Below are positions 18,243 through 26,266 of a stretch of 64,000 nucleotides of DNA, piece after piece. Position 1 is the first letter of the stretch; each line of letters starts with the position of its first letter. This DNA comes from G965276675 sp965276675 (GTDB taxonomy: Bacteria; Acidobacteriota; Terriglobia; Terriglobales; Acidobacteriaceae). The DNA lies in assembly GCA_965276675.1 (NCBI GenBank), contig OZ255624.1, positions 3,782,001 to 3,846,000 on the forward strand. The letters run 5' to 3'. Below the pieces are notes generated by a model that worked only from the letters and a program-made list of their open reading frames with translations, was not told where the DNA came from and did not search any database. The translations under genes and the position numbers were made by a program.

Positions 18243-18803
18243 ATGCAGAGTGCGGGTCAGGGTACCACCAAGAGTCGTGCACCGAAGACCATTCAAGGCA
18301 AAGTGCGTACGATGGCCGATCCTGCGCAGCAGAAGTCGATCGGGGAGTACCAGCATGCGCTGCAGTGGATGCAGGAAGGCAGGTTCGAGAAGGCGCGCGA
18401 GGCCTTTGACAAGCTGGTGGCGAACGGCCCGGCCGAACTGGTAGAGCGCTCGAAGGTCTACCTGGCTGCCTGTGACCGCAACGCCAAGAAGGCTGGACTG
18501 ACCTTTGGCGGTCCCGAAGAGCAGTACGACTACGCTATCTCGCTGCTGAACACTGGCTTCTATGAGGAGGCGCGGGAGCAGTTCGAGGCTATCCTGGAAA
18601 AGTCGCCGAAGGCAGACTACGTGCTGTACGGTCTCGCCATCCTGGAGAGCATGACGGGGCAGGCCGAGGGCTGTTTGCGACATCTGGAGAGCGCCATAGA
18701 ATTAAACGGACGCAACCGCATCCAGGCGCGGGCGGATTCGGACTTCCAGGATATGGCTGACGATCCGCGCTTCACCGAGCTGCTCTATCCTGAGATGTCT
18801 TAG
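18243..18803 (+). CDS. Tetratricopeptide-repeat protein
   Basis: A 186-residue soluble protein. After a basic N-terminus (MQSAGQGTTKSRAPKTIQGK) come TPR-like helix pairs: YQHALQWMQEGRFEKAREAF (about 37-56), YDYAISLLNTGFYEEAREQF (about 95-115) and YVLYGLAILESMTGQAEGCL (about 124-150). A nearby in-frame ATG at 18312 is an alternative start. TPR proteins act as docking scaffolds; no partner is evident from context. It ends just before a repeat element, and a sigma-70 promoter lies upstream. Confidence 0.75.
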   Translation: MQSAGQGTTKSRAPKTIQGKVRTMADPAQQKSIGEYQHALQWMQEGRFEKAREAFDKLVANGPAELVERSKVYLAACDRNAKKAGLTFGGPEEQYDYAISLLNTGFYEEAREQFEAILEKSPKADYVLYGLAILESMTGQAEGCLRHLESAIELNGRNRIQARADSDFQDMADDPRFTELLYPEMS

Positions 18804-18818
18804 CCGAAGGTATCCTAC

Positions 18819-18984
18819 GTGTGGTGAGTCATACGTTCGCTACATAGCGTTGGTGGAGCAGCGCTTCGCGCCGACATTGAAATACAAGATGAGGCAGATC
18901 TTTCGGCTACGCTCAAGATGACACTAAGATTACGTCTTAGGCCATGCTCAAAATGACAGTGCTGCACCGAATGAACGACTCACC
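18819..18984. repeat. Structured repeat element with terminal inverted repeats, copy 1
   Basis: The element begins GTGTGGTGAGTCATACGTTC (18819) and ends AACGACTCACC (to 18984), an imperfect terminal inverted repeat. Inside are a GCGCTTCGCGC hairpin near 18859 and two tandem units of the type TCGGCTACGCTCAAGATGACA and TAGGCCATGCTCAAAATGACA. A second copy with the same order of parts is at 30472-30654. It lies between the TPR gene and the yvcK-like gene and contains an in-frame ATG (18944) that would extend the latter; I regard that as fortuitous. It looks like a non-autonomous MITE or REP-like element. Confidence 0.65.
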
Positions 18985-19063
18985 GCTAGCGAGTGATTGT
19001 TCCTCTGTGATACCGCCTTCCGTTGAATACAAGCCGGGCCGAGCTACCCTGAGCTCCCAAAAC

Positions 19064-20092
19064 ATGGGCTCCCAGAACCGGCGCTCTTCCTTGCGTGTAG
19101 TCGCCATTGGCGGGGGTACGGGGTTGTCGACCCTGCTGCGTGGATTACGCCACTATGTTGCTTCACCACTCCCCGGTGGGGTGGAGAGTGGCGAAGTAGG
19201 CAGCGTCCCCAGCGTGATCAGCGACCTCGCCGCGGTAGTCACGGTCACCGACGATGGTGGCTCGAGCGGACGGCTGCGCAAGCACTTCAACATGCTGCCG
19301 CCGGGCGATCTGCGCAACTGCATGGTGGCGCTGGCAGACGATGAGGCTCTGCTGTCGCGGCTGTTTCGGCATCGCTTCTCAGCGGGCGAGGGGCTGGAGG
19401 GGCATAGCTTCGGCAATCTTTTTGTGGCCGCGCTAGCCGAGATTACGGGCGACTTCGCGCAGGCGATCAAGCTGTCCTCCCAGGTGCTGGCGACCCGCGG
19501 ACACATCTATCCGGCAACGACACAGAATGTGGTGTTGGCGGCGCGCATGGATGACGGCACACTGGTCGAGGGCGAGACCAACATCACGGCCAGCAAGCAG
19601 CGCATCTGCGAGCTGATGCTGGAGCCGGCCGGCGCCGAGCCGCTGCCGGAGACGCTGGACTCCATTGCGCGCGCGGATATCATCACGCTGGGGCCGGGCT
19701 CACTCTATACCAGCCTGATCACTAACTTGCTGGTCAAGGGCATTCCTGAGGCACTGGGACGCACGCAGGCGACACGGGTGTATATCTGCAATCTGATGAC
19801 GCAAGCGAATGAGAGCCTAAACCTGTCGGCGTCGCAGCATATCGAGCGTATCTACGAGCACGCCAGGCAGCCGATCTTCGACTACGCGCTGGTGAATACG
19901 GCACCAGTCTCGGAGTCGCTGCGGTTGCGCTACGCCGAAGAGGGGGCGCGACCTATCGAAGCAGATATAGAGCGCATCGAGGCGCTGGGGGTACGCTGCA
20001 TCGCGGGCGACTTTGCCGCCGAGGGCGATGTGCTGCGCCACGCGTCGGACCCAGTGACGGAGACGCTGCTGCGGTTAGGGCTGGAGGGGTGA
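19064..20092 (+). CDS. yvcK: YvcK/CofD-like family protein (gluconeogenesis factor type)
   Basis: A 342-residue cytoplasmic protein. It opens with the nucleotide-sugar-binding loop VVAIGGGTGLSTLLRGLRHY and continues with VTVTDDGGSSGRLRKHFNML, PPGDLRNCMVAL and the late ADIITLGPGSLYTSLITNLL, all signature segments of the YvcK branch. In Bacillus and mycobacteria YvcK binds UDP-sugars and supports cell-wall synthesis on gluconeogenic carbon. I placed the start at ATG 19064 because the open frame further upstream runs into a repeat element; the usual product begins a few residues before the GGGTG loop. The ribosome site is weak. Confidence 0.85.
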   Translation: MGSQNRRSSLRVVAIGGGTGLSTLLRGLRHYVASPLPGGVESGEVGSVPSVISDLAAVVTVTDDGGSSGRLRKHFNMLPPGDLRNCMVALADDEALLSRLFRHRFSAGEGLEGHSFGNLFVAALAEITGDFAQAIKLSSQVLATRGHIYPATTQNVVLAARMDDGTLVEGETNITASKQRICELMLEPAGAEPLPETLDSIARADIITLGPGSLYTSLITNLLVKGIPEALGRTQATRVYICNLMTQANESLNLSASQHIERIYEHARQPIFDYALVNTAPVSESLRLRYAEEGARPIEADIERIEALGVRCIAGDFAAEGDVLRHASDPVTETLLRLGLEG

Positions 20093-20113
20093 ATGGCGGT
20101 AGGCGCTCACTTG

Positions 20114-20128
20114 TGACTATAATAGTCA
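20114..20128 (+). promoter_or_regulatory. Palindromic operator overlapping the vapBC -10 box
   Basis: TGACTATAATAGTCA is a palindrome with 7-bp arms about a central A. The -10 hexamer TATAAT (20118-20123) sits inside it, 23 bases before the antitoxin ATG, with AGGAGG at 20132-20137. VapBC complexes repress their own promoter by binding such palindromes, so autoregulation is the likely meaning. No clear -35 box was seen. Confidence 0.55.
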
Positions 20129-20145
20129 TATAGGAGGGCCGAGCT

Positions 20146-20433
20146 ATGCAGACCGTCAACATTGCTGAGCTGAAGGCGTCACTAAGTAGCTGGCTTCAGA
20201 TTGCCAAGTCAGGCGAAGAAGTGATCATCAAGGACCGGAATACGCCTGTTGCACGATTGCTGCCATGTGTAACCAAGGATATGACAGAACACGAACGAGA
20301 ACTTGTTGCGAGGGGCGAGCTCAAACTTCCTGTTTCTCAGCCGGGAACTACTCCATTTCCATATCCCGTTGGACCGGTCGTTGAACACGCGCTGCTGATG
20401 TCCATTCTGGACGAAGACCGGGAGGGCCGGTGA
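20146..20433 (+). CDS. vapB: Phd/YefM-type antitoxin of a VapBC-like module
   Basis: A 95-residue protein opening with QTVNIAELKASLSSWLQIAK and GEEVIIKDRNTPVARLLP, the standard Phd/YefM DNA-binding fold. The C-terminal half would wrap the toxin. It has a strong AGGAGG ribosome site and a palindromic operator in its promoter. The stop overlaps the toxin's GTG start (GTGA at 20430-20433), so the two are translationally coupled, antitoxin first, as in most type II modules. Confidence 0.88.
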   Translation: MQTVNIAELKASLSSWLQIAKSGEEVIIKDRNTPVARLLPCVTKDMTEHERELVARGELKLPVSQPGTTPFPYPVGPVVEHALLMSILDEDREGR

Positions 20434-20891
20434 AGCAGGAATCCTTCTGGGATTCCAGTGCGATTCTGCCGCTTTTGATTTCGGAATCAACGACAGCGCA
20501 GGCTATTGCGAATTACCAGGTATATGCAGCTGTGATTTGGTGGGGAGCGCTCGTCGAAATCGAGAGCGCGCTGGCTCGCCTGGTACGAATCAGGATCATC
20601 GATAGAGACCAACTCGTCCAGGCAAAGATAGCAGGAGACCTGTTTCTTCGCGAAGCCAAGGAGATAGAGCCTTCAGATCTCCTGCGCAGCGTAGCCGCCG
20701 AGCTGGTTTATCGCCATGAGTTGCGCGCCGGCGATGCGCTCCAGCTTGCGGCTGCGCTACGCTGGGTTGGGAACGACGCTTCCGGTCAGAGATTCTTTTC
20801 CCATGACCGGCGGTTGATTGCGGCAGCCCAATTGACTGGATTCCAAACTGAGGATCTCAGTCCTTCCGACCAGCCCGCAAATCAGTATTAG
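20430..20891 (+). CDS. vapC: VapC-type PIN-domain ribonuclease toxin
   Basis: A 153-residue PIN-domain protein using GTG at 20430, with GGGAGG ahead of it. Acidic catalytic residues are visible in FWDSSAILPLL (the first Asp), LVEIESALARL (Glu), and RAGDALQLAAAL (Asp), and a later SHDRRLIAAA segment supplies the fourth. PIN toxins cleave tRNA or rRNA and are neutralised by the co-expressed antitoxin. It ends two bases before the convergent rlmN stop. All key residues look intact. Confidence 0.88.
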   Translation: MKQESFWDSSAILPLLISESTTAQAIANYQVYAAVIWWGALVEIESALARLVRIRIIDRDQLVQAKIAGDLFLREAKEIEPSDLLRSVAAELVYRHELRAGDALQLAAALRWVGNDASGQRFFSHDRRLIAAAQLTGFQTEDLSPSDQPANQY

Positions 20892-20893
20892 CA

Positions 20894-22096
20894 CTAGGGT
20901 GAAACTTCCACCGCGGTCTTCTTGAGCTGGCCGCAGGCGGCGTAGATGTCGCGGCCGCGGGGGCGGCGGAGGAAGGCTGGGATGCCACGCGCGATCAGGC
21001 GTGCCTGAAAGCGGGCGACATCTTCCGGCGCCGGCTGGCGGTAGGGGATACCCGGGCCTGGATTCCAGGCAATCAGGTTGACTTTGCTGGGCAGGTTGGC
21101 GCGGCGCAGGAGCGCAACAACCTCGTCGGCGTGGACGAGGGAGTCATTGACCCCACCGAGCAGGACGTATTCAAAGGTGACTCGCTCTTTTGGCCGGAGG
21201 GGAACCGTGCGCGCGGCTTCGATCACGTCTTCAATCGGCCACTTGCGAGTTATGGGCATGATCGACTCGCGGACCGTGTTGTTGGAAGCATTGAGTGAGA
21301 TGGCCAGCTTGGGGCGGACCGGCTCCCCGGCAAAGCGAAGAATGCCGGGGACAATGCCGGAGGTCGAGACGGTCATGCGGGATTCTGGGATGCCGACCTG
21401 GGTGACAAGCAGACGCACCGCGTCCATAAAGGCGTCGTAGTTGAGGAAGGGTTCGCCCATGCCCATAAAGACCAGATTGATGCGGTCGCGGCCGAGCTCC
21501 ACGCGTTGCCGTTTGAGAACCGTCACGACCTGGCCAGCGATCTCGCCCGCGGTCAGGTTGCGCTCGATACCAAGCTTGGCGGTGAGGCAGAACTCGCAGT
21601 TCACGGCGCAGCCAATCTGGCTGGAGACGCAGACCGTGGCGCGGCGGTAGGGGCTCTCCCCTGCCCCAGCCTGAAGTTCGGCATCCGCTGCGCCGGCTTC
21701 CGAACCGTCGTCCTGCTCGCCGCCGTCCCCTTCTGGCATCCAGACGGTCTCGACAGTCTGGCCGCCGGCCACAGCGATCAGGTAGCGCTCGGTGCCGTCG
21801 ACGGATTGAAACGAATGGGCGAGCTGCGGAAGGCCAACGCTGAAGCCACGCTCTTCCAGCATTTCCCGGAGAGCTTTGGGCAGGGTGCTCATAGAAGCGA
21901 TCGTGCTGTGCCAGTCACGGTATAAGGCCTGGGCGAGCTGCCGGGCGCGGTAGCCGGGCTGCATCACTTCGGCGATTACCTCGCTAAGTTGCTCATTCGA
22001 AAAACCGAAAAGAGGTTTGCCGGTAGGCTGGTCCAAAATCGGCGGTGGCGCGTCTAATAGAATGACACGCTCTTCCCTTTTTACCTGTAGCGACAT
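20894..22096 (-). CDS. rlmN: RlmN, 23S rRNA (A2503-C2)/tRNA (A37-C2) methyltransferase
   Basis: A 400-residue radical-SAM enzyme. The iron-sulfur cluster cysteines are Cys163, Cys167 and Cys170 (IGCAVNCEFCLTAKLGIERN). The second-half Cys needed for the methyl-transfer intermediate lies in DIYAACGQL near residue 389. It methylates A2503 of 23S rRNA and A37 of some tRNAs. An acidic, low-complexity insert (about residues 122-148, with GDGGEQDDGSEAGAADAELQ) sits just before the radical-SAM core and is not part of the usual fold. The gene is divergent from the M16 protease across about 160 bases. Confidence 0.93.
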   Translation of the reverse strand: MSLQVKREERVILLDAPPPILDQPTGKPLFGFSNEQLSEVIAEVMQPGYRARQLAQALYRDWHSTIASMSTLPKALREMLEERGFSVGLPQLAHSFQSVDGTERYLIAVAGGQTVETVWMPEGDGGEQDDGSEAGAADAELQAGAGESPYRRATVCVSSQIGCAVNCEFCLTAKLGIERNLTAGEIAGQVVTVLKRQRVELGRDRINLVFMGMGEPFLNYDAFMDAVRLLVTQVGIPESRMTVSTSGIVPGILRFAGEPVRPKLAISLNASNNTVRESIMPITRKWPIEDVIEAARTVPLRPKERVTFEYVLLGGVNDSLVHADEVVALLRRANLPSKVNLIAWNPGPGIPYRQPAPEDVARFQARLIARGIPAFLRRPRGRDIYAACGQLKKTAVEVSP

Positions 22097-22168
22097 AAAA
22101 GGCGGCTCCGGACCTGCTCAGAGTAGCATTTGGAGCGTCGCAACCGTGTGCAGCTGCAGCAGCTCATC

Positions 22169-22197
22169 TTGCCATTTTGTGTGGCCATTCTTATGTA
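22169..22197 (+). promoter_or_regulatory. Candidate promoter of the M16 protease gene
   Basis: TTGCCA at 22169-22174 and TATGTA at 22192-22197 are 17 bases apart, in the divergent region between rlmN and the protease. It resembles a moderate sigma-70 promoter; position fits a leader of about 50 bases. Confidence 0.4.
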
Positions 22198-22256
22198 GCC
22201 GCGTTGCTTAGACGCTTAGGGACGAGCCTCCGTTTACGGAAGAGCTTTGGATATCT

Positions 22257-23531
22257 ATGGTGAATGAAAGAAGTATTCGACGGACAGTGCTGCCCAATGG
22301 GCTGACGGTATTAACGGAACGCATGGAGCATATCCGCTCCGTGGCCATGGGCATTTGGGTGCGGGCGGGCTCGCGGCATGAAGTGCCGGAGCTGAACGGC
22401 ATCTCGCACTTTGTGGAGCACATGGTCTTCAAGGGCACCGAGGCGCGCTCGGCGCAGACCATCGCACGCGAGGTAGACGCGATCGGCGGGAATCTTGACG
22501 CCTTTACCGGCAAGGAGACGGTCTGCTTCAATATCAAGGTGCTGGACGAGCATGTTCCCACGGCGCTCGACGTGCTCTCCGATCTGGTCCTCCGGCCCAC
22601 CTTCGCCAGCGACGATATTCATCGCGAGCGGGGCGTGATCCTGGAAGAGATCAAGATGGACGAAGACAACCCCGACTACCTGGTGCACGAGATCTTTACC
22701 CAGAACTTCTGGAAGGGGCACGCGCTCGGCCGGCCGATCCTGGGCACGACCGAGACCGTGGGCCGCTTTGAGCAGGAGATGCTCTTTGGCTACTACGGCG
22801 ACCGCTTCCGCGCCGGCAACATGGTCTTTACCGCGGCGGGCAGTCTGGAGCACGATGCCTTTGTGGCGATGGTGGAGCAGAAGTTCGGTGGGCTGCTCGC
22901 AGGGGCTCCGAACGATCAGCAGCAGGCGCCGGTGACCAGCGCCCGCATTGCGCTGCGCAATAAAAAGGCGCTGGAGCAGGTGCAGCTCTGCCTTGGCGTG
23001 CCCTCGCCGCCGATCTCGAGCGAGCGCCGCTACACCACGCTGCTACTGAACACGGTGCTGGGCGGCGGCATGAGCTCGCGGCTCTTCCAGACGGTGCGCG
23101 AGGAGCGCGGTCTGGCTTACTCGATTTTCAGCGACTTGAACCCCTATCGTGATACCGGGATGCTCTGCGTCTACGCCGGGACATCTTCCGGAAAGGCGCT
23201 GCAGGTGATCGACCTGGTAATGGCGGAGTTCCGCCGGTTGAAGACCGAGCCGCTGGCCCCCGAGGAGGTCCGCCGGGCCAAGGATCAGTTGAAGGGCAAC
23301 ATCATCCTGGGCCTGGAGAGCTCGGGGGCGCGGATGTCGAACCTGGCCCGGCAGGAGATGTACTTCGACCACTTCTTCGGGGTTGAGGAGATCATGGAGA
23401 AGGTCGAAGAGGTGAATACGGAGCAGGTGATGGAGATGGCGAACACTCTATTCGATCCGGAAAAGGTCGCGGTGACGATGCTGGGACGGCTCGATGGCAT
23501 CAAGGTGAGGCGGACCAACCTGGCCTGCTAA
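22257..23531 (+). CDS. M16 family zinc metallopeptidase (processing-peptidase-like)
   Basis: A 424-residue protein with the inverted zinc motif HxxEH in ISHFVEHMVFKGTEARS (His51, His55) and the third-ligand region ERGVILEEIKMDEDNP. The second half (ALEQVQLCLGVPSPPIS, LGGGMSSRLFQTVREERGLA) is the inactive M16C-like lobe. It belongs with the PqqL/YmxG-type bacterial homologues of mitochondrial processing peptidase, which degrade or trim peptides. No signal peptide, so cytoplasmic. It precedes the pilus-like cluster but is separated from it by about 200 bases. Confidence 0.9.
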   Translation: MVNERSIRRTVLPNGLTVLTERMEHIRSVAMGIWVRAGSRHEVPELNGISHFVEHMVFKGTEARSAQTIAREVDAIGGNLDAFTGKETVCFNIKVLDEHVPTALDVLSDLVLRPTFASDDIHRERGVILEEIKMDEDNPDYLVHEIFTQNFWKGHALGRPILGTTETVGRFEQEMLFGYYGDRFRAGNMVFTAAGSLEHDAFVAMVEQKFGGLLAGAPNDQQQAPVTSARIALRNKKALEQVQLCLGVPSPPISSERRYTTLLLNTVLGGGMSSRLFQTVREERGLAYSIFSDLNPYRDTGMLCVYAGTSSGKALQVIDLVMAEFRRLKTEPLAPEEVRRAKDQLKGNIILGLESSGARMSNLARQEMYFDHFFGVEEIMEKVEEVNTEQVMEMANTLFDPEKVAVTMLGRLDGIKVRRTNLAC

Positions 23532-23736
23532 GGGATGCTCCCGCCTGAGCGAATCATACTGGTGAGACGTCTATTCGCTGGCGAGTGCCGAGCTTTCACG
23601 TCTTTCATTTTGGACGCTGGGTTTGATACCCTCGTGATCGACGATGTCAGGGCGGTGCGGGGTGGCGGGTATGCGGGATTTGGGTGCAATGGCAGGCAGG
23701 TGGATGAAGCTGACTAAAGAGTGGCAGGGCCGTAGC

Positions 23737-24243
23737 ATGGAGCAGCAGGGCGAGGCGAAACGCGAAGATGGCTTCACGCTGATGGAGCTGCTGATCGTGA
23801 TGTCGGTGATTCTGATCCTGATGCTGGTGGCAATTCCAAGCCTGCTGAATATGCGCAGCCAGGCGAACGAGACCTCCGCATTGCAGTCAATGCGCGCGAT
23901 CAATCAGGCGCAGATCCAATACCAGACCAACTACCCGGCAAACGGCTTCGCCTGTGCGCTAGCGTCTCTCGGCGGCAATCCGTCGGCGGGCGCGCCAAGC
24001 GCGCAGCAGTCGCAGTTCCTGCAGGGGGACCTCGCGACCGGCAACAAGGCTGGCTACACCTTCAACATTACGAACTGCACCAAAGCCAGCGTCAACAACC
24101 AAGACATGATCACCTCCTACGAAGTGACGGCAGTGCCGCAGTCGGTGGGCAAAACCGGCCACCGGGGCTTCTGCATGGACATCTCGGGCGAGATCAAGAC
24201 GGATCCAGCGGGCGGCACGAACTGCACGGTCTCTCTCCAGTGA
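23737..24243 (+). CDS. Type IV pilin/pseudopilin
   Basis: About 168 residues with a classical prepilin leader: a charged 12-residue N-terminus (MEQQGEAKREDG) followed by the cleavage/methylation motif G-FTLMELLIV, keeping Glu at +5, and a 20-residue hydrophobic helix. Four cysteines (ACALASL, NCTKASV, GFCMDIS, TNCTVSL) could form disulfides in the globular head. An in-frame ATG at 23704 with AGGTGG one base away is the alternative start. It is the first gene of the assembly cluster running to 33742 and probably its major fibre subunit. Confidence 0.85.
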   Translation: MEQQGEAKREDGFTLMELLIVMSVILILMLVAIPSLLNMRSQANETSALQSMRAINQAQIQYQTNYPANGFACALASLGGNPSAGAPSAQQSQFLQGDLATGNKAGYTFNITNCTKASVNNQDMITSYEVTAVPQSVGKTGHRGFCMDISGEIKTDPAGGTNCTVSLQ

Positions 24244-25031
24244 GGAAAGGCTGGCAGAAAAGCGGCCGTCTAAGAAGAGGTCAGCTAAGAAGCGGTTGGC
24301 AGAAGAGCGGTCAGCACGAGCAGGGTCAGCGTAGGTGCTGGCCTTTTGCTTTGCGGGCCTTCTCTGTTGCAATGATGTTGCTGGGGTTCGGAGCGATGTA
24401 TCCGCCGTTGGGGCAGAGTGCATATGCAGCTTCTTCGGACGGAGGGGCAGCGGACTCTGCCACCCAGCTCGCAGCCGCCGTCGATCATCACTACAACGCG
24501 CTGCGCTCGCTGCGGGTGCAGTTTACGGAGAGCTACGCCGGCATGGGCATGCACCGTACCGAGAGCGGCACTCTGCTGCTGAGGAAACCGGGCGAGATGC
24601 GCTGGAGCTACGCGGAGCCGCCCGGCAAAACCTTTCTGCTGGATGGCAAATGGGCCTGGTTCTATGCACCGGGCGATGCCCAGGTGCAGCAAATCGCCGC
24701 CAAGCAGCTGGACGACCTGCGGTCGCCGCTGCGCTTTCTGCTGGGACATACGCAGTTGGAAAAGGAGCTGAGCGGGATCAAGGCTGTTCCCCTAGGGAAT
24801 GGCTTCCTGCTCTCGGGCGTGCCGCGAGGGATGGAGAAACGCGTGAGCTCGATCGAGCTTGCCGTGAGCCGGGATGGGGCGATTCACTCCATGACCCTCG
24901 AGGAAGCGGATGGCGCCCGGACCAGCTTCGCCTTCTCTGACGAGCAGCCAAACCTACCGACGACAGCGGCTGACTTTACGTTTCATCCGCCGGCGGGAGT
25001 GCTGGTGGTGAGGGGTCTGCCACCGGTTTAG
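24240..25031 (+). CDS. lolA: LolA-like outer-membrane lipoprotein carrier protein
   Basis: Read from a GTG at 24240 that overlaps the pilin TGA (GTGA), giving 263 residues. The LolA fold begins near residue 78 (DHHYNALRSLRVQFTESYAG) and contains GTLLLRKPGEMRWSYAEPPG, the strands DGKWAWFYAPGDAQVQQI and DLRSPLRFLLG. LolA shuttles lipoproteins across the periplasm. The first 40 residues are basic and repetitive (GWQKSGR, GWQKSGQ). A start at ATG 24372 (MMLLGFGAMYPPLGQSAYA) would be a plain signal peptide and may be the real beginning. Its place inside a pilus cluster hints at a lipoprotein pilotin or secretin partner; inference. Confidence 0.78.
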   Translation: MRKGWQKSGRLRRGQLRSGWQKSGQHEQGQRRCWPFALRAFSVAMMLLGFGAMYPPLGQSAYAASSDGGAADSATQLAAAVDHHYNALRSLRVQFTESYAGMGMHRTESGTLLLRKPGEMRWSYAEPPGKTFLLDGKWAWFYAPGDAQVQQIAAKQLDDLRSPLRFLLGHTQLEKELSGIKAVPLGNGFLLSGVPRGMEKRVSSIELAVSRDGAIHSMTLEEADGARTSFAFSDEQPNLPTTAADFTFHPPAGVLVVRGLPPV

Positions 25032-25083
25032 GGCGGCTCCGCTGAAGCCAGCGCCGTCCTTGCACTCATTTAATCTGGATACG

Positions 25084-26250
25084 ATGAAGTTTTTCCGATC
25101 CCTCTCTGCCCGTATCCCTTTCGGCCTGCTTCTGCTGCTCATGCTTCCCGCTTCCCTGCGCCTCGAGGCGCAGACCACCGGCTCGCTCTCCACCAAGTGG
25201 AATCCGTGGGAGACGGAGCAAAGCACCTCGACCGAGGCGTTGCGCGGCATCCACGCCGTTGGCCAGGGAGTGGCCTGGGCGAGCGGCGCACATGGCACCG
25301 TGTTGCGCACAGAGGACGCGGGGTATGTCTGGCAGAAGTGCCAGATCCCGCCGGATGGCTCGTCGCTGGACTTTCGCAGCGTGTGGGCGTGGGATGCGAA
25401 GACGGCGATTGTGATGTCTTCAGGAACCGGAAAGCTCTCACGGCTCTACAAGACCACCGATGGGTGCGTGCATTGGCGGCTGCTGCACACGAATACGGAC
25501 GAGACCGGCTTCTGGGACGGCCTGGCCTTCTCTGACAGCAAGAACGGCTTCCTGATTGGCGATCCGGTCGGCGGGCACTTCGTTCTGCTGCGGACAGCGG
25601 ATGGCGGCGAACACTGGACGGCGGTGAAATCCAAGGATCTAAACACCGGCACGGCGAAGCTAGGCATCTTTGCGGCGAGCAACTCCGCTATGGTGCTGAG
25701 CGGCCCGGCGCTGGGACCGGTCTACATTCCCTGGTTTGGCACCAGCGGCGTGAGCGGAGGCGCCGGTCCCTTCGTCTATACCGGTGGAATCGACTGCACC
25801 ATGGGCACAGCGCATAGCAATCCTTCGGCCTGTCTGAACCGGAACTGGGAGTTCGAAAAGCACGATGTTCCGCTGGCAAGCGGGAGCGAGTCGGCCGGGG
25901 TCTTTGCCGTGGGACTTCGGCAAACAGGGCCGGGCGCGCAGGAGGCTGTGGCGGTCGGCGGCGACTACACCAAGCCGGGAGAGAGCAGTGGGACGGCGGC
26001 GTATCGCGATCCCAAGACTGGGAAGTGGCTGCGGGCAAGCAAGCTGCCGCACGGGTACCGGTCCGGGGTGGCGTGGGATAAGGCGAACAAAGCGTGGATT
26101 ACCGTAGGTCCAAACGGCTCCGACGTTTCGTATGACGAAGGGAAGAGCTGGTCGGAGCTGGGCGATGATGGCTATAACGCGATCAGCCTCCCGTGGGTGG
26201 TTGGCCCTGAAGGTCGTATTGGCAAGCTGGTATCGTTGAAGGGAAGATAG
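25084..26250 (+). CDS. Ycf48/BNR-repeat-like secreted beta-propeller protein
   Basis: A 388-residue protein starting at ATG 25084 with a signal peptide (MKFFRSLSARIPFGLLLLLM). Propeller blades are seen as repeats such as AHGTVLRTEDAGYVWQK, LSRLYKTTDGCVHWRLL and FVLLRTADGGEHWTAVKS, each with the D-x-G-x-x-W pattern of Ycf48/sortilin/BNR proteins. It ends with YDEGKSWSELGDDGYNA. Such propellers in acidobacterial genomes are often labelled glycosyl hydrolase or photosystem assembly factor; here neither role is supported. It lies between the lolA-like and pilC-like genes and may chaperone envelope proteins. Confidence 0.72.
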   Translation: MKFFRSLSARIPFGLLLLLMLPASLRLEAQTTGSLSTKWNPWETEQSTSTEALRGIHAVGQGVAWASGAHGTVLRTEDAGYVWQKCQIPPDGSSLDFRSVWAWDAKTAIVMSSGTGKLSRLYKTTDGCVHWRLLHTNTDETGFWDGLAFSDSKNGFLIGDPVGGHFVLLRTADGGEHWTAVKSKDLNTGTAKLGIFAASNSAMVLSGPALGPVYIPWFGTSGVSGGAGPFVYTGGIDCTMGTAHSNPSACLNRNWEFEKHDVPLASGSESAGVFAVGLRQTGPGAQEAVAVGGDYTKPGESSGTAAYRDPKTGKWLRASKLPHGYRSGVAWDKANKAWITVGPNGSDVSYDEGKSWSELGDDGYNAISLPWVVGPEGRIGKLVSLKGR

Positions 26251-26266
26251 CCTTACAAGAGAAGAC

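Noticed and set aside
17577..18683. Minus strand open frame of 368 codons
   Set aside because: It runs across the 3' end of the DUF4254 gene, a promoter and the TPR gene, all supported on the + strand, and shows no domain.
18944..19063. Longer start for the YvcK-like protein at 18944
   Set aside because: The first ATG lies inside a repeat element, and the family normally begins just before the GGGTG loop; 19064 is preferred.
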